NCBI GenBank assembly: GCA_012845835.1
Contig: JABAKD010000021.1
Location: 8,391,006 to 8,455,005 of the forward strand
DNA from: Undaria pinnatifida
Taxonomy: Eukaryota; Sar; Phaeophyceae; Laminariales; Alariaceae
Reading direction: 5' to 3'
DNA length: 64,000 nt
The notes under the pieces were generated by a model. That model was given only the letters and a program-made list of their open reading frames with translations. It had not been told where the DNA came from and did no database searches. A program made the position numbers and the translations under genes. Positions 13,501 through 27,400 of the stretch are shown in pieces (position 1 is the stretch's first letter; each line of letters begins with the position of its first letter).

Positions 13501-16500
13501 GGGTTGCTTCAAGCTTTTTTCCTAGACGCTTGATTAGATCGCACTCGTCGTTTTTTTGGTCTGTATGAAACGGGTCCCGAAAACTCCAAAAAGTTTCCCT
13601 CAACTAACTCCAAGTAATTTGTCCCCGGAAATGTTTTCCAGTGGTAAAAGGCGTTAAAAGGTCTAGCCCTAGTATCTATTCCTATACTAGCTCCAGATAA
13701 TTTGTGCCCGAAAATGGGTTTCCAGCCGTCAAGACGTAAAGGGGCTTCGTCAATAAAAAACTTTTTTTACCACAAAAATGATACCCCGATATTGACACTC
13801 GACATGATAATGGCTATTAAAATATTGCTTTGCGCTCCGGCTCTCCTTGATGTTCGTCCTCCCGCGTGTACTACGAAAGGTGGTGTGGTTGTGCTCGATT
13901 TGCTTGATGGATGGGCAGCACTTCGTGAGGTCGAGGTAAGCGCGTGACGCTGCGCTGCGGCGGCCGCCACCACCACCCCCGCGGGATAGCGAGTGCTGAT
14001 GTTGAGCGATGACGTATTTTTTTGTTGTGAAAAAAGTTAATGACAGCTGCCAAAGTATAGTCAACTAACTTGAAGGTTGTACCAAGGAGAGGTTGTACCA
14101 CCGATCGCCCGCAAATATACACAGCAAAATCTCACGCGGGGATGAAAAACCCAAAATAAAAACCAACGCTTCTTTCGATTTTACCGCGTGCGATCTGCCG
14201 TGGGTTATGGTCGAGCTTGGTCGGGACATCTTCGACCCCCCGACCAGCCGTGGTTATAAGCTTTCGTTGACCCCGGCGTCTGACGATGCAGATCTCCGTC
14301 TCGCTGACTACGCATTTATATGCGGACAAGTTGCTGTGATTTTCCTCATGCCTCTAGATTGATGTTGTTTTCGTTGTTGTTGTCGTTGATGTTGTTGTTG
14401 TTGTTGTTGTTGTTGTCCTCCTCACGTTAACTTGGCCATATTCTGGTCGGTGGTCGTCAGACAGTTTCCGATAATTGTGGAGTACGACAACGGTGGCGCA
14501 ATTGTTGTTTCCAAATAACACTTTGTGCGAAGAAACCCAGGGCGGTGCTCGTAGAATATTTTCGTGCGTCGCATTTTGACGGGTGCTCGCTCGTTCATCA
14601 TGCGTCGCGTTAACACAGGCATCAACGGGGGGACTCCGAGTTCGAGGGGAGACCTGACGCGGCCTACCGACAAGTTACGGGAGACGACGCCTCCGTGAAC
14701 CCGTTCGGGGACGACCCGATACCATCCCCTCGGTTCCTCAAGGATGACGTGAGTCTTGGAGGCTGGTGAAGTAGAACACTTATTAGTACTAGGGCTGTGT
14801 TGGCCAACTATATGTGGACAACTAGTTATTCGTTGGCTACTAGCCCGACAATGAATACAAGCTCGATATGAAGAATGCTTGAAACGTGTGCGAAGCTCCG
14901 AGATCTTGGGGAGGGGATGATAAATGAGGGCCCCCGGGTCAATCAGTGGATGTTTCAACCCTTAGACCTATCTGCATGGGGATGCGATTATCAACACGTC
15001 TTGGGTTTATTGCTAGAAGTACCGCATGGCCTCAATTCTATATCGAGGTTATATTCACCGGTATTGTTTTTCGTGTCGAGCTTATATTTATTGTGAGACT
15101 GGAAGTACTACAGTTAAATGCACCCGGTTTAGCGGAGTTCTGCGGGTCAGTGCCTGACTGGCGCATTTTTCGGCTCGACGTGTGGTGGTTCATCGTAAAG
15201 ACTGAGCCAGGCAGTTGGTCTTTACTCCCACACGAGCAGGCTCGAATGCCTGGTTTGACTGGCCAATCCAGGGACTACCTCATGTTTGCTCGCGTTGTGT
15301 CAGCAAGAGCCCCAAGTCGCTTGCGTTCGGCGTGCCTTTGCGAGCCTGCACGGGACACGAGCTCCACACGAGAGTGATACTAGGGTGCTCGTTTACTATT
15401 TATAAAATACACTCTGGCCCAGATTCCCGACGTAGACATGACTAATTCCCTCTGTAATACCTGGTACACAATATGCATCCCTTTGTCCGCTACTTTGTTT
15501 TCGTACGTTTACAGACAAATCTATCCACCTCATAACCACCTTGTAGTCGTGGAAGAATTTTCTCCCTCGTGGTGTCTCAAACCCTTCTCCTGCCCCCTCC
15601 CCAAACCCTCCCCCCCGCCGCTGCACCCCCCCGTCCCTTATTGCCTGCGGCGCCACCTCCAACTTGTTCCCGCCTTTTAGTATCCTCCTCACCACCCCAA
15701 GTCGGAGAGCTTCATCGATTTTATCTTGCCAAAAGTGCTGTACGGCTTGCTCGCCCTGGCAGTGGGCGTCGCCCTCGCGCTGTTGCAGCACCCGACTATC
15801 GCTCGTTTGAACCAGCGCGACTGGCTTGCTGGGAGGATGGAGGTGAGGCGGTACGTGCGCTACGTGCTCGGCAGGCGCTTCGAAAAATATATATTTTACG
15901 ATTTTGCATTAATTTTTGTACTTTTTAGATTTAAGTAAATATTTTTTTCATGGGTAAGCTGATTTGGTTAAGGTAGGTAAAACATTTGATGAAATTGTCG
16001 TCCTGCTTTACGTCGGTAGCTGGACCGCCAGTAATGGTTTGGCGGCGTTTTCTTTTCCGCAGTCGTCTTCGTTGTGCCTGTGTAGCAGGTGCCGTCCTTT
16101 TGACCGCCATGTGGCGCAGAACACGACTTTTTGCACACTGTACTATACGCGCGGCGCTATGATAGCGTCAGTTCGAATATACAGTATATTTTCGCTATCT
16201 CTATATACCACCACTCGTGCACCTATCACCGAAGATGCCGGTTGACGGCACGCTTTCCACGTGACGGACGGCCGTCAAGGAATTCCACTCACTTAAACTA
16301 GTACGATAAGCCCCAAGCCGTCTTGACGGGTCATATGACGGGTCATAACTAGACCGTCAACCGACATTTTTATTTGTCACCGGGTACATTGGGCATTCCA
16401 CTACTGGAGACCTCCCTGTGGTGGCGGTGGAATATTGCCTTTTTGTTTCTTTTTCTTTTTTCTTTCTTCACCTTCCGGCAAGTGGGAAAAATAAAGCTTA

Positions 16501-19500
16501 AGCTCACCACCCTTCCACGTATCTTCGCACATGTCGTGTTTCAGTTTTCACCCAATTGTATTCGCATTCCGGCGCTAGCTGGCGTATCCTTAAGTTCCCG
16601 TGGTGGCGACAGCGCGAGCTATCCATTCTGGCGGTCACCGTTACTGCCCCAGCAGCGCAAGCTGAGGTTGCATGCGGATTCGTGAGCATGTCGACCCGAC
16701 TTGAGATCCCTGGGGATCGGGTTCGGGTGCGGTGGGGATAACCCACCCGAAAAGTCGTTCCTCCGGGTAACGTGGGACTTGCGGAAGCTGACCGACTAAC
16801 AACACCCCCGGCCGTGAGAGAACAGCCTTCGGCCGGACTTGGTCCAGTTTCGCTCCACCCTTCCCTTTGAAGGGCGTTCGTCCTCGGATATGGTGCCTAT
16901 TGCGTGAAAAGTGCGACGACGACTACCGTGGGAAGACTGAAATATTTTCTTTCTGCCTAGGCCATGGTATTACTGTATGCTTGCAGTATTTGTTGTATTG
17001 TTCATTGGGTTGCCCTTTCAGAGTATTCGCTTTTTTTTGGGGGGGGGGGAGGTGTAGAGCGTCTCAAGCCACCACCCTCAGAAACTCCTCAAGTGACCAC
17101 CCTCAGAAGGCAAAATGAAGTGATCACCCTCAGAAGCTCTCCCCAAGCCACCACCCTCAGAAGGCAACAAAAAAAATGACCACCCTCAGAAACTCCTCAA
17201 GTGACCACCCTCAGAAGCTCCCCTAGCCACCACCCTCAGAAGGCAAGAAAAGCGGCCACCCTTAGAAGCTCCTCAAACCACCACCCTCAGAAGGCAACTG
17301 CTGGTGCGCCTCTTATCGTAGGATGTGTCACCATTATTTGAGTCCCCCCCCCCCCCCATCTCGGGAAGTGGCCATACCGGAAATTAAATCAACTCATTGA
17401 GGCTTCCATTTCATGTGCAAGTTCGCCTTACAAGCGGTTTTTAGTGGGATGCAGCTCACCCTTCATGCGACTCGCTGAATATCTCACGGCGCTTCGCGCT
17501 TGGTCAAGCAATGCCTGCCTGGTTTGGTGAAAACCCGACGTGCTCCGTCCCGACATTGTGGTGATGCGAGGGTCTATACCGTGTGGTCATGCCACTACGG
17601 CCATGGATGAATATCGAGTACACCCCTTCCCCCCCCCCCCATTTGAGCGCCTGTCCGGCCCATCAAATGGCGTCCGTAAAATATTCCCTGCCCTTTTGCA
17701 TTGCTTTTTTTTTTTTTTTTTTTTTATCCTCCGGCGGATGGGGAAAAATAAAGCTTTAGCTCACCACACTTCCGCGTATTTTCATACGCGTCGTGTGTCG
17801 ATTTAACTCAGTTGCTTTCGCAGCCCAACGCTAGCTGGCGCACCCTTCGAGTCCCATTGTAGGTATAGCGTAAGCTGTCCCTATCGTTGGTCCTCGTTAC
17901 AACCCCGTCAGCATTGCACTTCCGTGTCGGGGACAAACGCGTTGGAATTAGAATGACATGCACGTTTCGGTACAGTGCAGTGAGTAAAAGGTTTGTTCAC
18001 GGCTGTGCTTTAAGCTACGCCGACGCGCTGTGGTCGCGCGCGTGTTGAGCGCGCTCAGTAGGTGTTGTAGCCGCGTGTTATACGGGAAAATTATATTTTC
18101 ACAAAAAAGTTGCACATACGGTCTAAAACTACTGTAGGTGGGATTTTTTCCCCCTCTTCTTAACCTCTACATGGGTCAGGGTTGGGGGTTGGGTTAGGGT
18201 CGTGTTATTTACTTGGTTTTAGACCGTACAGGAGTGGTCCCTCTATAGTGCCGGTATGTGCACTATAGAGGTACATACAGGCACTATAGCGGCAGCCGGC
18301 ACTACTCTACATACTGCCACTACTGGTTGTTTCCATCTGCGCGGATTGATTTCAGACGCACCATGGCGGCCCACCTGCACTGCTCAATCGGCGCTATGGA
18401 GACACCTCTACTGTACGTGTAATTCGCCGAAAACTAAAACTGTTTATTTTCCCGTAGTATTCTTCTGCGGCTTCACGGATGATTTAAAGTAAGTATTGGA
18501 TTAGATGAGGCCTCCTGCCGCAAAGCAGAGGGCTCATCCGGGATGTACCTCCGCGCTGAGCGCTCAGCGCGGCAGTAATCCTGGAAATAAAATCACGGCA
18601 CAGAAGCTGCTCAGCACGCCAGTATCCTCGTATCCTCAGTATTTCTTCTACAACGTATGTTCTCTGGCTTTGGGTTCGTATTAAGAAGACACAATGATCG
18701 GGGTGGCCTAGATTCTTCAAGTGATTCACGGGTTCCAACTCATGGAGCCACCTCCGTACCGTCGACGTCTGGATTTTCTGGAAACCCGATTTTACCCTCT
18801 TCTAAAGCTCTACATGGGTCAGGGTTGGGGTCGGGGCTAGGGCTACGGCAGGTTTGAAAGATGGAAAAATAAAGTAGTCACGTTTTTTTGCTTGGTTTTG
18901 GATCGTACAATCAGCAGTCATCAGGCGTCCCCTATGGAGTAGTAGACGAATCCCGTCCCTGCTATTAATATGTCAATGATGCGGGTTTGAATCCTCCCCA
19001 TTAATAGTGACTTTAGTGCATACTCGTGCTCGTAGGGACTTTTCCTTGCGGAAAATTTGACGAGGGGAAAGCGCGAGAGCGTGAGTGTTTGAAAACATCG
19101 ACGCAATTCGACGAGCATACAAAGCTGAGAAGTGGGAATGCTGAACTCTATCCGCGATAAAAGTGAAGGCATGTACCGGGGGGAAGGGAAGACATCTGTG
19201 ACCACGACTTGTCCAGAAGGTCGCTGAGGGTAAACCTCTGACGGATTGAGCTGGAGACTAAAAGTGATGACCCAAAAGAATAATATTTCTTTGTTTCCCT
19301 CTGTAGTGCCGGTATGTGCACTATAGAGGGAACTAACGGCACTATAGCGGCACCCGGCACTACTCCGCATGCCACCACTACTGGTTGTTCCCTTCTGTGC
19401 CAAGCGGTTTCACAGGCACCGTAGGGGGCAACCGGCACGATACAGGAAACCTGCACTACTGAGGGACCACTACTCCATGTGTAACTATCACTTCGCGTGT

Positions 19501-21364
19501 GCTGTGTGCCCATGCAGCTCTCGTACGCGGTGTTGTCCGTGGCGTCCGGACTGATGTTGCTGGGGTGGGCCATCTACTTCTTCAAGGTTTCCGTCAGCAG
19601 CGGTAAGCGTGGAACAGTACTGATCGGTTGTGAGGGCACGTTTTTTGGGTGGAGTTGGTAAGACTCCAAGTTGGGCTGACTATACTGATAGTAAGGAGAC
19701 CACTAGTTTTTAGTTGGCTACGTTTTGCGGTGTATGACATGGTACTACAGTTGGTCGCGTGCTGTAACTTGCGCGTTCTGCGTCTTTGTATCTAATTGGC
19801 ACGTTTGTTCTTCGACGTGTGGTGCTTATTAATAAAGACGAAAACAGCTAGTCGGCTTTTCCCCCTCCACCCAAACTACAAAACTAACCGCGAAGCGCCG
19901 ATTCACAGCGATGCACAGCCCTTGTAGTCCGTGTATTATGGCCGGGAGTGTGTCGTTTTGGCTGTATCATACGTCCTAACTCTCCCTCAGAGTTTGCTTG
20001 CTGAGCTTTTCGACACGACGCCATTAGCTCGTTTCTGTTAGCTGTGTGTAGCGCATCGTGGGCCCCTGGTTTGTGTGCTTTGCCCGTTCCCGGTTAATTT
20101 TCGCACGTACCCGAACGATAAACGGCTGGTGTAGCAACTCTGCGGAGAAGCCGGCTTGGGTGTTATTCCTTGTTCTTGTTAAATGTCCTGTACTGTATGG
20201 GCTCCCTGCATTCCGAAGATAGTATAGGTGTGAGTCGGCAGGATTTCACGACTACCAACCAGTCGGTAGGTGCCGTCAGCCCACTAAGTGACTTTAGTCG
20301 GCAAATCGGCCAGCGAAACGAGCTGATGGTCAGCCGACTTTCTGACTGAAGTAAGGAGAGCGAAGCGAGCCAAATCAGCTCCCCCCTTCCCCGGACGAGG
20401 GAAGCCCTCCCGAAAAAGAAAAAACGCACTCCGCATTTCCTTCCTACGAGTATTGAAACCCAATAGTCCTTGCAATAGTCAACTGATCACCACCTCCGTA
20501 AAACGACCTACTATTGGTACGACTAGTATCTAGTTGGTGACTTAGGTAATGCAAATAGGCTCTTCACGGGTCACGACCCGTCCCGCGCGTCGGGTAAGGC
20601 AGTTTTCAACAACTCGCGGGCCGAGTCGGGTCGGGTTAGGCGGCTTTTAAAACCTCGCGGACCGAGTCGGCCCGGGTCGGGAGGTGTTCCGAAATCTAAC
20701 GGATCGGGTCGGGTTGGGTCGGGTCGGGTCGGGTCGGGTCGGGTCGGGTCGGGTTGGGCCGGGCCGAGCCGGGTCAGGTCAGGTCGGGTCGGGTCAGGAG
20801 GCTTTCAAATGTAACGGGTTAGGCCGGATCGCCCTAATCCGATCGGACCCGCGAGAAGCGATTCGATCCGTGAAAAGCCCTGGAAATGACACCTTATTCA
20901 TTTTTAATTGTTTTACCCCTTCAAACTATTGTTCGGCTCCCCGAATCCCCAAAAAATGTTTGTATCGTCTCTTCGAGTCCCGAAAAATATACAATATATC
21001 GTTTCCCCGAACACCGAAAGTTTACCCATGACTTGATTATGTTCGCAGTCCGTAAAATATGTTACACATCGCCTCCTGAGTTAATGAATTGATTATTACC
21101 CCCTGTATACATCATTTCCCACCCCTCCCCACGTTTGATTGCTCGGCTCTAGGGCGAGTCTTGCGTGGGCAGCCCTTCATGGCCACGCGCAGACAGCAGC
21201 TGTCATACCGCGTTATGCTGATGCAGGCGTTTTTGGTAGCGGTTCTTCTTGGCCTAGCGTCGGGCAAGGACTTTTTCGTGCTTGGGAGGCATATCTGGCG
21301 TCAGCAGACCGTGGCTGGAGCTGCAAGCGGCTTCACGGTGGTGGGTTCCTCCTCCTTTGATGGT

Positions 21365-21411
<47 letters not shown>

Positions 21412-24400
21412 TTGTTGTCGTTGTTGTTGTCGTTGTTGTTATAGTTGTTGCTGTTGCTGTTGCTGTTGTTGTTGTTGCTTTGTCGTTGCCGTTGCTGTTG
21501 TCGTTGTTGTCGTTGGTGTTGTCGTCGTCGTCTTTTCGTTGTACCACAACTGTATGTCCGCGCGATTTTCTTTTATTTTCGTTCCACTCCAACGTTGTTG
21601 AAGCCCGTCTCATTCGTTAATACGAGAACACCAAGGTCAACCTCGACCTGATCACCGCAAACGTAACGAGACACATGCCACCGCAGGGGTACACCAACTT
21701 TTTCCGGGGACCCTAACCTCAAATATGTACCTCATTCAAAACCTGATCGTGGTTAAACGCTGCGGGAGAGGGGATGTTGATAACGCCTTTTCACCGCGCG
21801 GTTTGAGCCACTCGCACGAGTGACGCTATACTTCACCCACGAAAGTACTTGAGCGGTTGGTTTTGACACAGCATAGGCACCTGTTCAGTCTCAGATTCGG
21901 GGTCCCCCCCCCGCCGACCCCGCTAGCGTAGACGGCGAAACTGGACGGGGATAGGACGAGCAAACCGTCTTTTATGTAGTATATGGAAAAGTGTAATGTT
22001 GGGGGGTCTCTATTAGGAGTAGAAAATCTGCTCCGTCAACGAAAGGGATGCGTGGTAGGTGTTCACATGACTAAGGCAGGCAACAAATGAGTACGCCCCC
22101 CCTTAATGTGCCCCCCTTAACATGCCCCCCCCCCCCCCCCCCTACCGTAGGTCTGGCCTTGTGAGAAGAAATGAAAGTACAACCCGATGCACTATCCCGT
22201 AGCTTAAGCATACCATGCTACAAGGTAACCCTACCCCGCTGGGGGTTCGTTTGGCCTGAAATACCGGGGATGTCGCAAGTGCAAACGGAGAACTTAGGGG
22301 AAGATAGGCGTTCCTCTACGGGTACGGTAGTAACATTAAAGGAAACAAAAGTCTTGAAAACGAAACAAAGAAAAAGTAATCACCCACCGGGCAGGTAGCT
22401 GGGCGTGTATCGCCGACCAGCCCAAACGAGGTTTTACTCTAGTGTACAAGCTTCTCCTTCGGAATGTGGCTTGGGTTGAAATCACGGGGGTGTTGCAAGT
22501 TGAAAACGGGGCAACACAGAAACACATTTTAAAGCAAATATTTCATGTACGTCAGCTGTGAGTTCGATCAATGTAACGATCGATACTCATGTTTGCAAGC
22601 TGCGTGATATATACCCCGGTCGCGCGTGTTTGCCATTTGAAGATGTATGAATCCCCTGGATTTTGTCGAAAGCGATTTCGGTCCATATTCATTCTCCGCA
22701 CTGATACTATGTAACTCGTATGGAGAGGTACAAGCGCTTAAACTCATCAGCCTCACCTGGTATTCCGATCAATGGAACTAGCACGCAACCCGCAAAGCCG
22801 TATTGAGAATGTTAAGCTCTTCTGCTAGTACTGCATCGGTATTGATAACAATACATGTAACAACAGATTATTACCAACAGCAGATGTGATGGCAACGGTA
22901 CGCGCACTACCCGAAATCATTATTTTACTGGTATAACAATCTTCTAAATACGTCAGCTGTGAGTTCGACAAATTTGGGGGCGATGCTCATCTTTGCAAGC
23001 TGCGTGTAACACCGGCCGCTCGGTTTCTTACAGATGTGTTATCCTTTGAATATGCATATATACATGCCTCCTATGGATGGTGTCAGGGTGAACATCTTTA
23101 GCCACCGCTCCGCAAGCAACAGGGCAAGCAAAGCCGACCAGCCCAAATTTGAGTTTATAGTTTAGTTTTAGCATGAACGATGTTACGTACGGTAGTCCAA
23201 CCATGTTGAAAAAAGCTCCTCAAGAGCCCCGACGGCCTGGACATCTGGCCGAAAACGGAGCTACTCCTATCGCACCTGGCCGACGGCAGAGGTTCACCAT
23301 TTGCCTTCTGAGGGTGATGGCTTGAGGAGCTCCATACCTCACCCCCCCCCCAAAAAAAAACGATTTTAACTAAACTGAAAGTGCAACCCACTGAAGAACG
23401 GAAGAAAAATATAAGATGTGGATCAGCTGCAAACGAAATTCATATCGCGAAACAAGGCTAACGTTCCGACGATCTTCAGTTAAGGAGTCCCATCATCCGG
23501 AGACGAATCTTTTCACAAAAGTGAAACCTCTATCAAAGCGCGCTTCAGCGACGCTTCAGCGCGTGTCGCGAAAGGATGCGCTGACCCCGCCCCCCCTCCT
23601 CCTCTGGTCAACTCCAAACGCCTCCTGAAACGTCAGGAATCCCTCATCAAATACGCGGCTTCGCTGTCCGTTTCGACGGGAGGCATCCGGGAGCCGCTGG
23701 GCAAGATCCTTCTCGTGAGCGCCGTCTGCTACAGCGTCGCTTACCTGTTTCTGCCCCCGGCACACTCGGTGAAACGTCTGTTCGACCGCATGTATATCAA
23801 CATGGAGAGGGACATGCCTCCCAGGTGAGCTCGCTCCGAAAGCACGGGTGGTGAACACCTCGTCTAACCCCGCGACGCGACGCATGGAGCGATAAGAGGT
23901 GCACGTTTTGTTTGTTGAGGGTCCTCACTAGGGAGTCATCCCTTGGCTGGGTTTGCTTTTTTGGGGGGGCGAAATGTTTCTTACCTCTTGGCTGGTTGAG
24001 CTCGCCTCTCGAGCGTGGAACTATTGGTTGGTATGATAACTGCGTTTGTTGTAGGACTAACGCACATGAATATGTGCTGGTTGGGTTGTGCGAGCGAATG
24101 AATGCCTCCGAAGAAGTCGTATTACCTCGGGGGGAGTTTTTGAGCTCCTCCTCACGTCGAGAGCTCAGAACGTTCTGCTGCACTCCTAGCGTGGGATGAC
24201 TCTTGAGGAGAAACATGCCACCTCTCACCGAAACCTTGGCTTTGAGGGGGGGGAAGTGGGGAGGAGAGTGCAACCCGTCGTCCCGGCCCCGCCCTTATCC
24301 CGCCCTTGTCCTGTCCCAGTTATCGTCGAGGAGAACACCCTCTCAAAATTTAAAACGTGAACAAGGAAGTCGTGAGGAGATATTGGAATATAACCATGGA

Positions 24401-27400
24401 CACGGTAGTCGCGAGGAGGTATCAAAATATGATCGTGGACGCGGTAGTCGCGAGGAGGTACGAGGACAGCAACGATGTATCGCTCTTGTTGTGCGTCGGA
24501 ACGGGCTCCACGCTGGTGGAGGTGGGGACGACTGTGGTCGAGAAGAATTATCACGGCTGCAGTCTGCCGCGCCCCGCTCTATTCCCTATCCCTTATCTCG
24601 TCCAACCCCGTATCTATCTAACCGCAATGTGAATCGTCTGCAACTAACAGTGTAGCTGTCGCTGCTTGCAACTCGCGCAGCGCTGTGGTCAACTTGTGTT
24701 GGTGGGTGTGCGATGTTGCTCCGCGGTGGAAATCAAGCATTTAATCGAGTGAGAAAAGGCTCGAGCCATGTCCAAAGTGGTCCCTTTTTTTGGCAGCCTG
24801 AATTAAAAGCTCGCGTTTTTTTGGGAATTTTTCACAACTCGGACAGATCAGATCCCTGTTGATGATCTATGTGATCTGTGTCTTTCAGGGAAGATCAATA
24901 GATCCTTGATCTGTATGGTGTGCTTGGCCTGTAGATTAGGTTACCATGTGGGAACCAGATGACCTGAATTATCTAGCACGTATTTTGTTGGTTGGATCTG
25001 TACTGCACAGATTCTGCGCAACATATCTTGACGACAGATACTATAGATGATCTATATTATCTGTATGATATAGATCGTGATCTGTCCGAAGTGTATGCGT
25101 GTGTTTTTTTTTTCGACGGAGTAGTGATGAGATGCCAGGAAAGCAACCGAGGAAAAAGCGCTCTAAACAAAATATTCATGGACAGGAACGCGGTAAGGGG
25201 TTACATGGACAGCAGCAGCGGGCCTATCCCCCTTGTTCTGCGCTTCACTCTAGTGGGGGTGGCGCGACTACTGTAGTGGAGAACGTTTATCACGAATACC
25301 ATCTTCTTCGGCCCGTCCTATCCCCCGCCCAACCCCCGCATCTATCGCGATGGAAACCCTCTGAAAACATTAATCGTGGACAGGGACGTCGTGAGGCGAT
25401 ACAAGGACAGCAACGAGCTGTCCCCCTTGTTCTGCGTAGAGACGAGCTGCACGCTAGTGGAGGTGGCGTGGCAGGCGTACTATGACCCGCACAGGGTGAA
25501 TCTGTCGGATTTCGTGGCGCCGGGGCGTCAGGACCTGTCCTACCTTGGACTCGAACTAGTGGTAAGTAAACGGTTTGGGGTTTGGTTTACTGACATTATA
25601 TTACACAGCTATACGTAATGCTTCTGCAGGGGGCGGGGAGCTAAGAAATGGCGGTGGGTGACGTCGTCAAGATATAGACTGACGGTGCCCCTTATGTCTG
25701 CATACCCGTCCTTTGCCGGCGTCGTCTGATATCTTTTTGGCGGCTGATGTGTTTCATTTTGGATGGGTTTCCACACGATGTGTATGCATGTTTCAGGCGT
25801 ATTTCAACGATGAAGAGACGGAGACCCGGGCCATCCTGTGCCGGGGGAAAGACCGGCTTGTTCTCGCCTTCCGTGGCACAGCGCGAGTGGAGAATCTGTT
25901 GACCGACCTCAAGTTACACCAGGCGAGTTGACGAAGGCTGCGACGGGGTTAACACCTGCTAGCTAACACAAATGTCAGGGGTTTTCACGGGTCAAGTCGA
26001 GTCAGGGTAACCCGTCCCGACCCGCGAGATTTGAAAACCTTCTGACCGGACCCGACCCGACCCGTCCCATGAGATTTCAAACACCTCCTGACCCGACTCC
26101 GCTTGACCCGCGAGGTTTTGATAGCCTCCTGGCATGATCAGCGGGTCAGGTCATGATCCGTGAAAAACCCTGGTAAATATGTCTGATTGGGCTCCTGCGT
26201 TGAGGGATTGCCCGTGGTGGCCTCAACACCGTGTTTAGCTTACAATGTCATTCGTTGTAATAGATCTAAAGGGCTTTTTCCAAAGACGCGTATATTTGGC
26301 AATTTTTTTGTTTTGATAAATTGGCAAAGGTTGTGGGAATTTTGGACTTGCCAAATTAGCAAGTTAAGAGGGTTTTGCCAATTTGTTTTGTGGATATTTA
26401 GTGTTTCCCTTGTCCTGCGTTGGCACGTTTTATGGAATGCATTTGCTGTTATATAGCTGTTTTTATTTGCTGTTTCGAGACACGAATCAAGTTTTCGCCA
26501 AAACTTCACCAAATTTGGCAATATTTTTGTTGTTTGCCATTGGCAACGCGTCATTCGAAACAGCTTTAAGCCACATTGGGTTAGAATCGCATTTTGTTAT
26601 GAACACTTCATGAATCTACCTGTCGGTTACTAACCCGCTTTCCGTACTCTGCCTTGTGCTTCGCTTCGCTAGCACCCGTCCTGTCCTTGTTACTCTCCTT
26701 GACGCAAGTTCAACCTACCTCACGCGTACTTGCTATACCAGGTATCGTTTACGTAGACGTCCCCGAACCAACATGCCTTCCACATATTGTAATTCAATAC
26801 CGTTCCTCAAACCCCACATTTGCTACGTTCAATCCTCTACTTTAACCTATGCTACGTTGGAAATCCTCCAACTTATTTCTGAGGCATCTCACTGGAGGAG
26901 GTCTAAATATTCAAAATATTCACCCCAGCTCCAAAAGAACTGACTTGGGAGAAAAATGGGAGTACTTCCCGATGAGAAATTGCCATGGCCTCCTATGATG
27001 GGTATACAACAAAAACTATTGCGAAACAACATTGAAATTCTGGCAATTTTGGGTTATAACTCCTTCAGAGCCCCCAACCCCCTCCCTATACTACTTTCAA
27101 GTAATTTCACCCAAAAAATGGGTCTCCAGTTGTAAAGGCGGTAAGGAGGGCCCCTCGCCATTTTGAGATTGTTGTAGCCCAAAAGAGGTACTGTACCTCT
27201 ATCGTGGCCCGCGTTCTTTAGTTTTTCTCGAAGGAGTGAGGACCCACGAGTGAGTGAGGACCCACGGAAGAAGCAGGCTCACCCCTACCGTGGAAGGCGT
27301 TAGTTCAAGGCACGCGCCGCTTAACCTCCATCGTTTTTTTGTATTTGTTTTTGCGTTTTTAAGCAGCGCACGAGAGTAGCGCTTATTTTTTTCCGGCAAT

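Noticed and set aside
21089-21601. 170-residue frame ending in poly-Cys and Val
   Set aside because: Only the first part (from 21153) is exon 14; the rest is a TTGCTG microsatellite.
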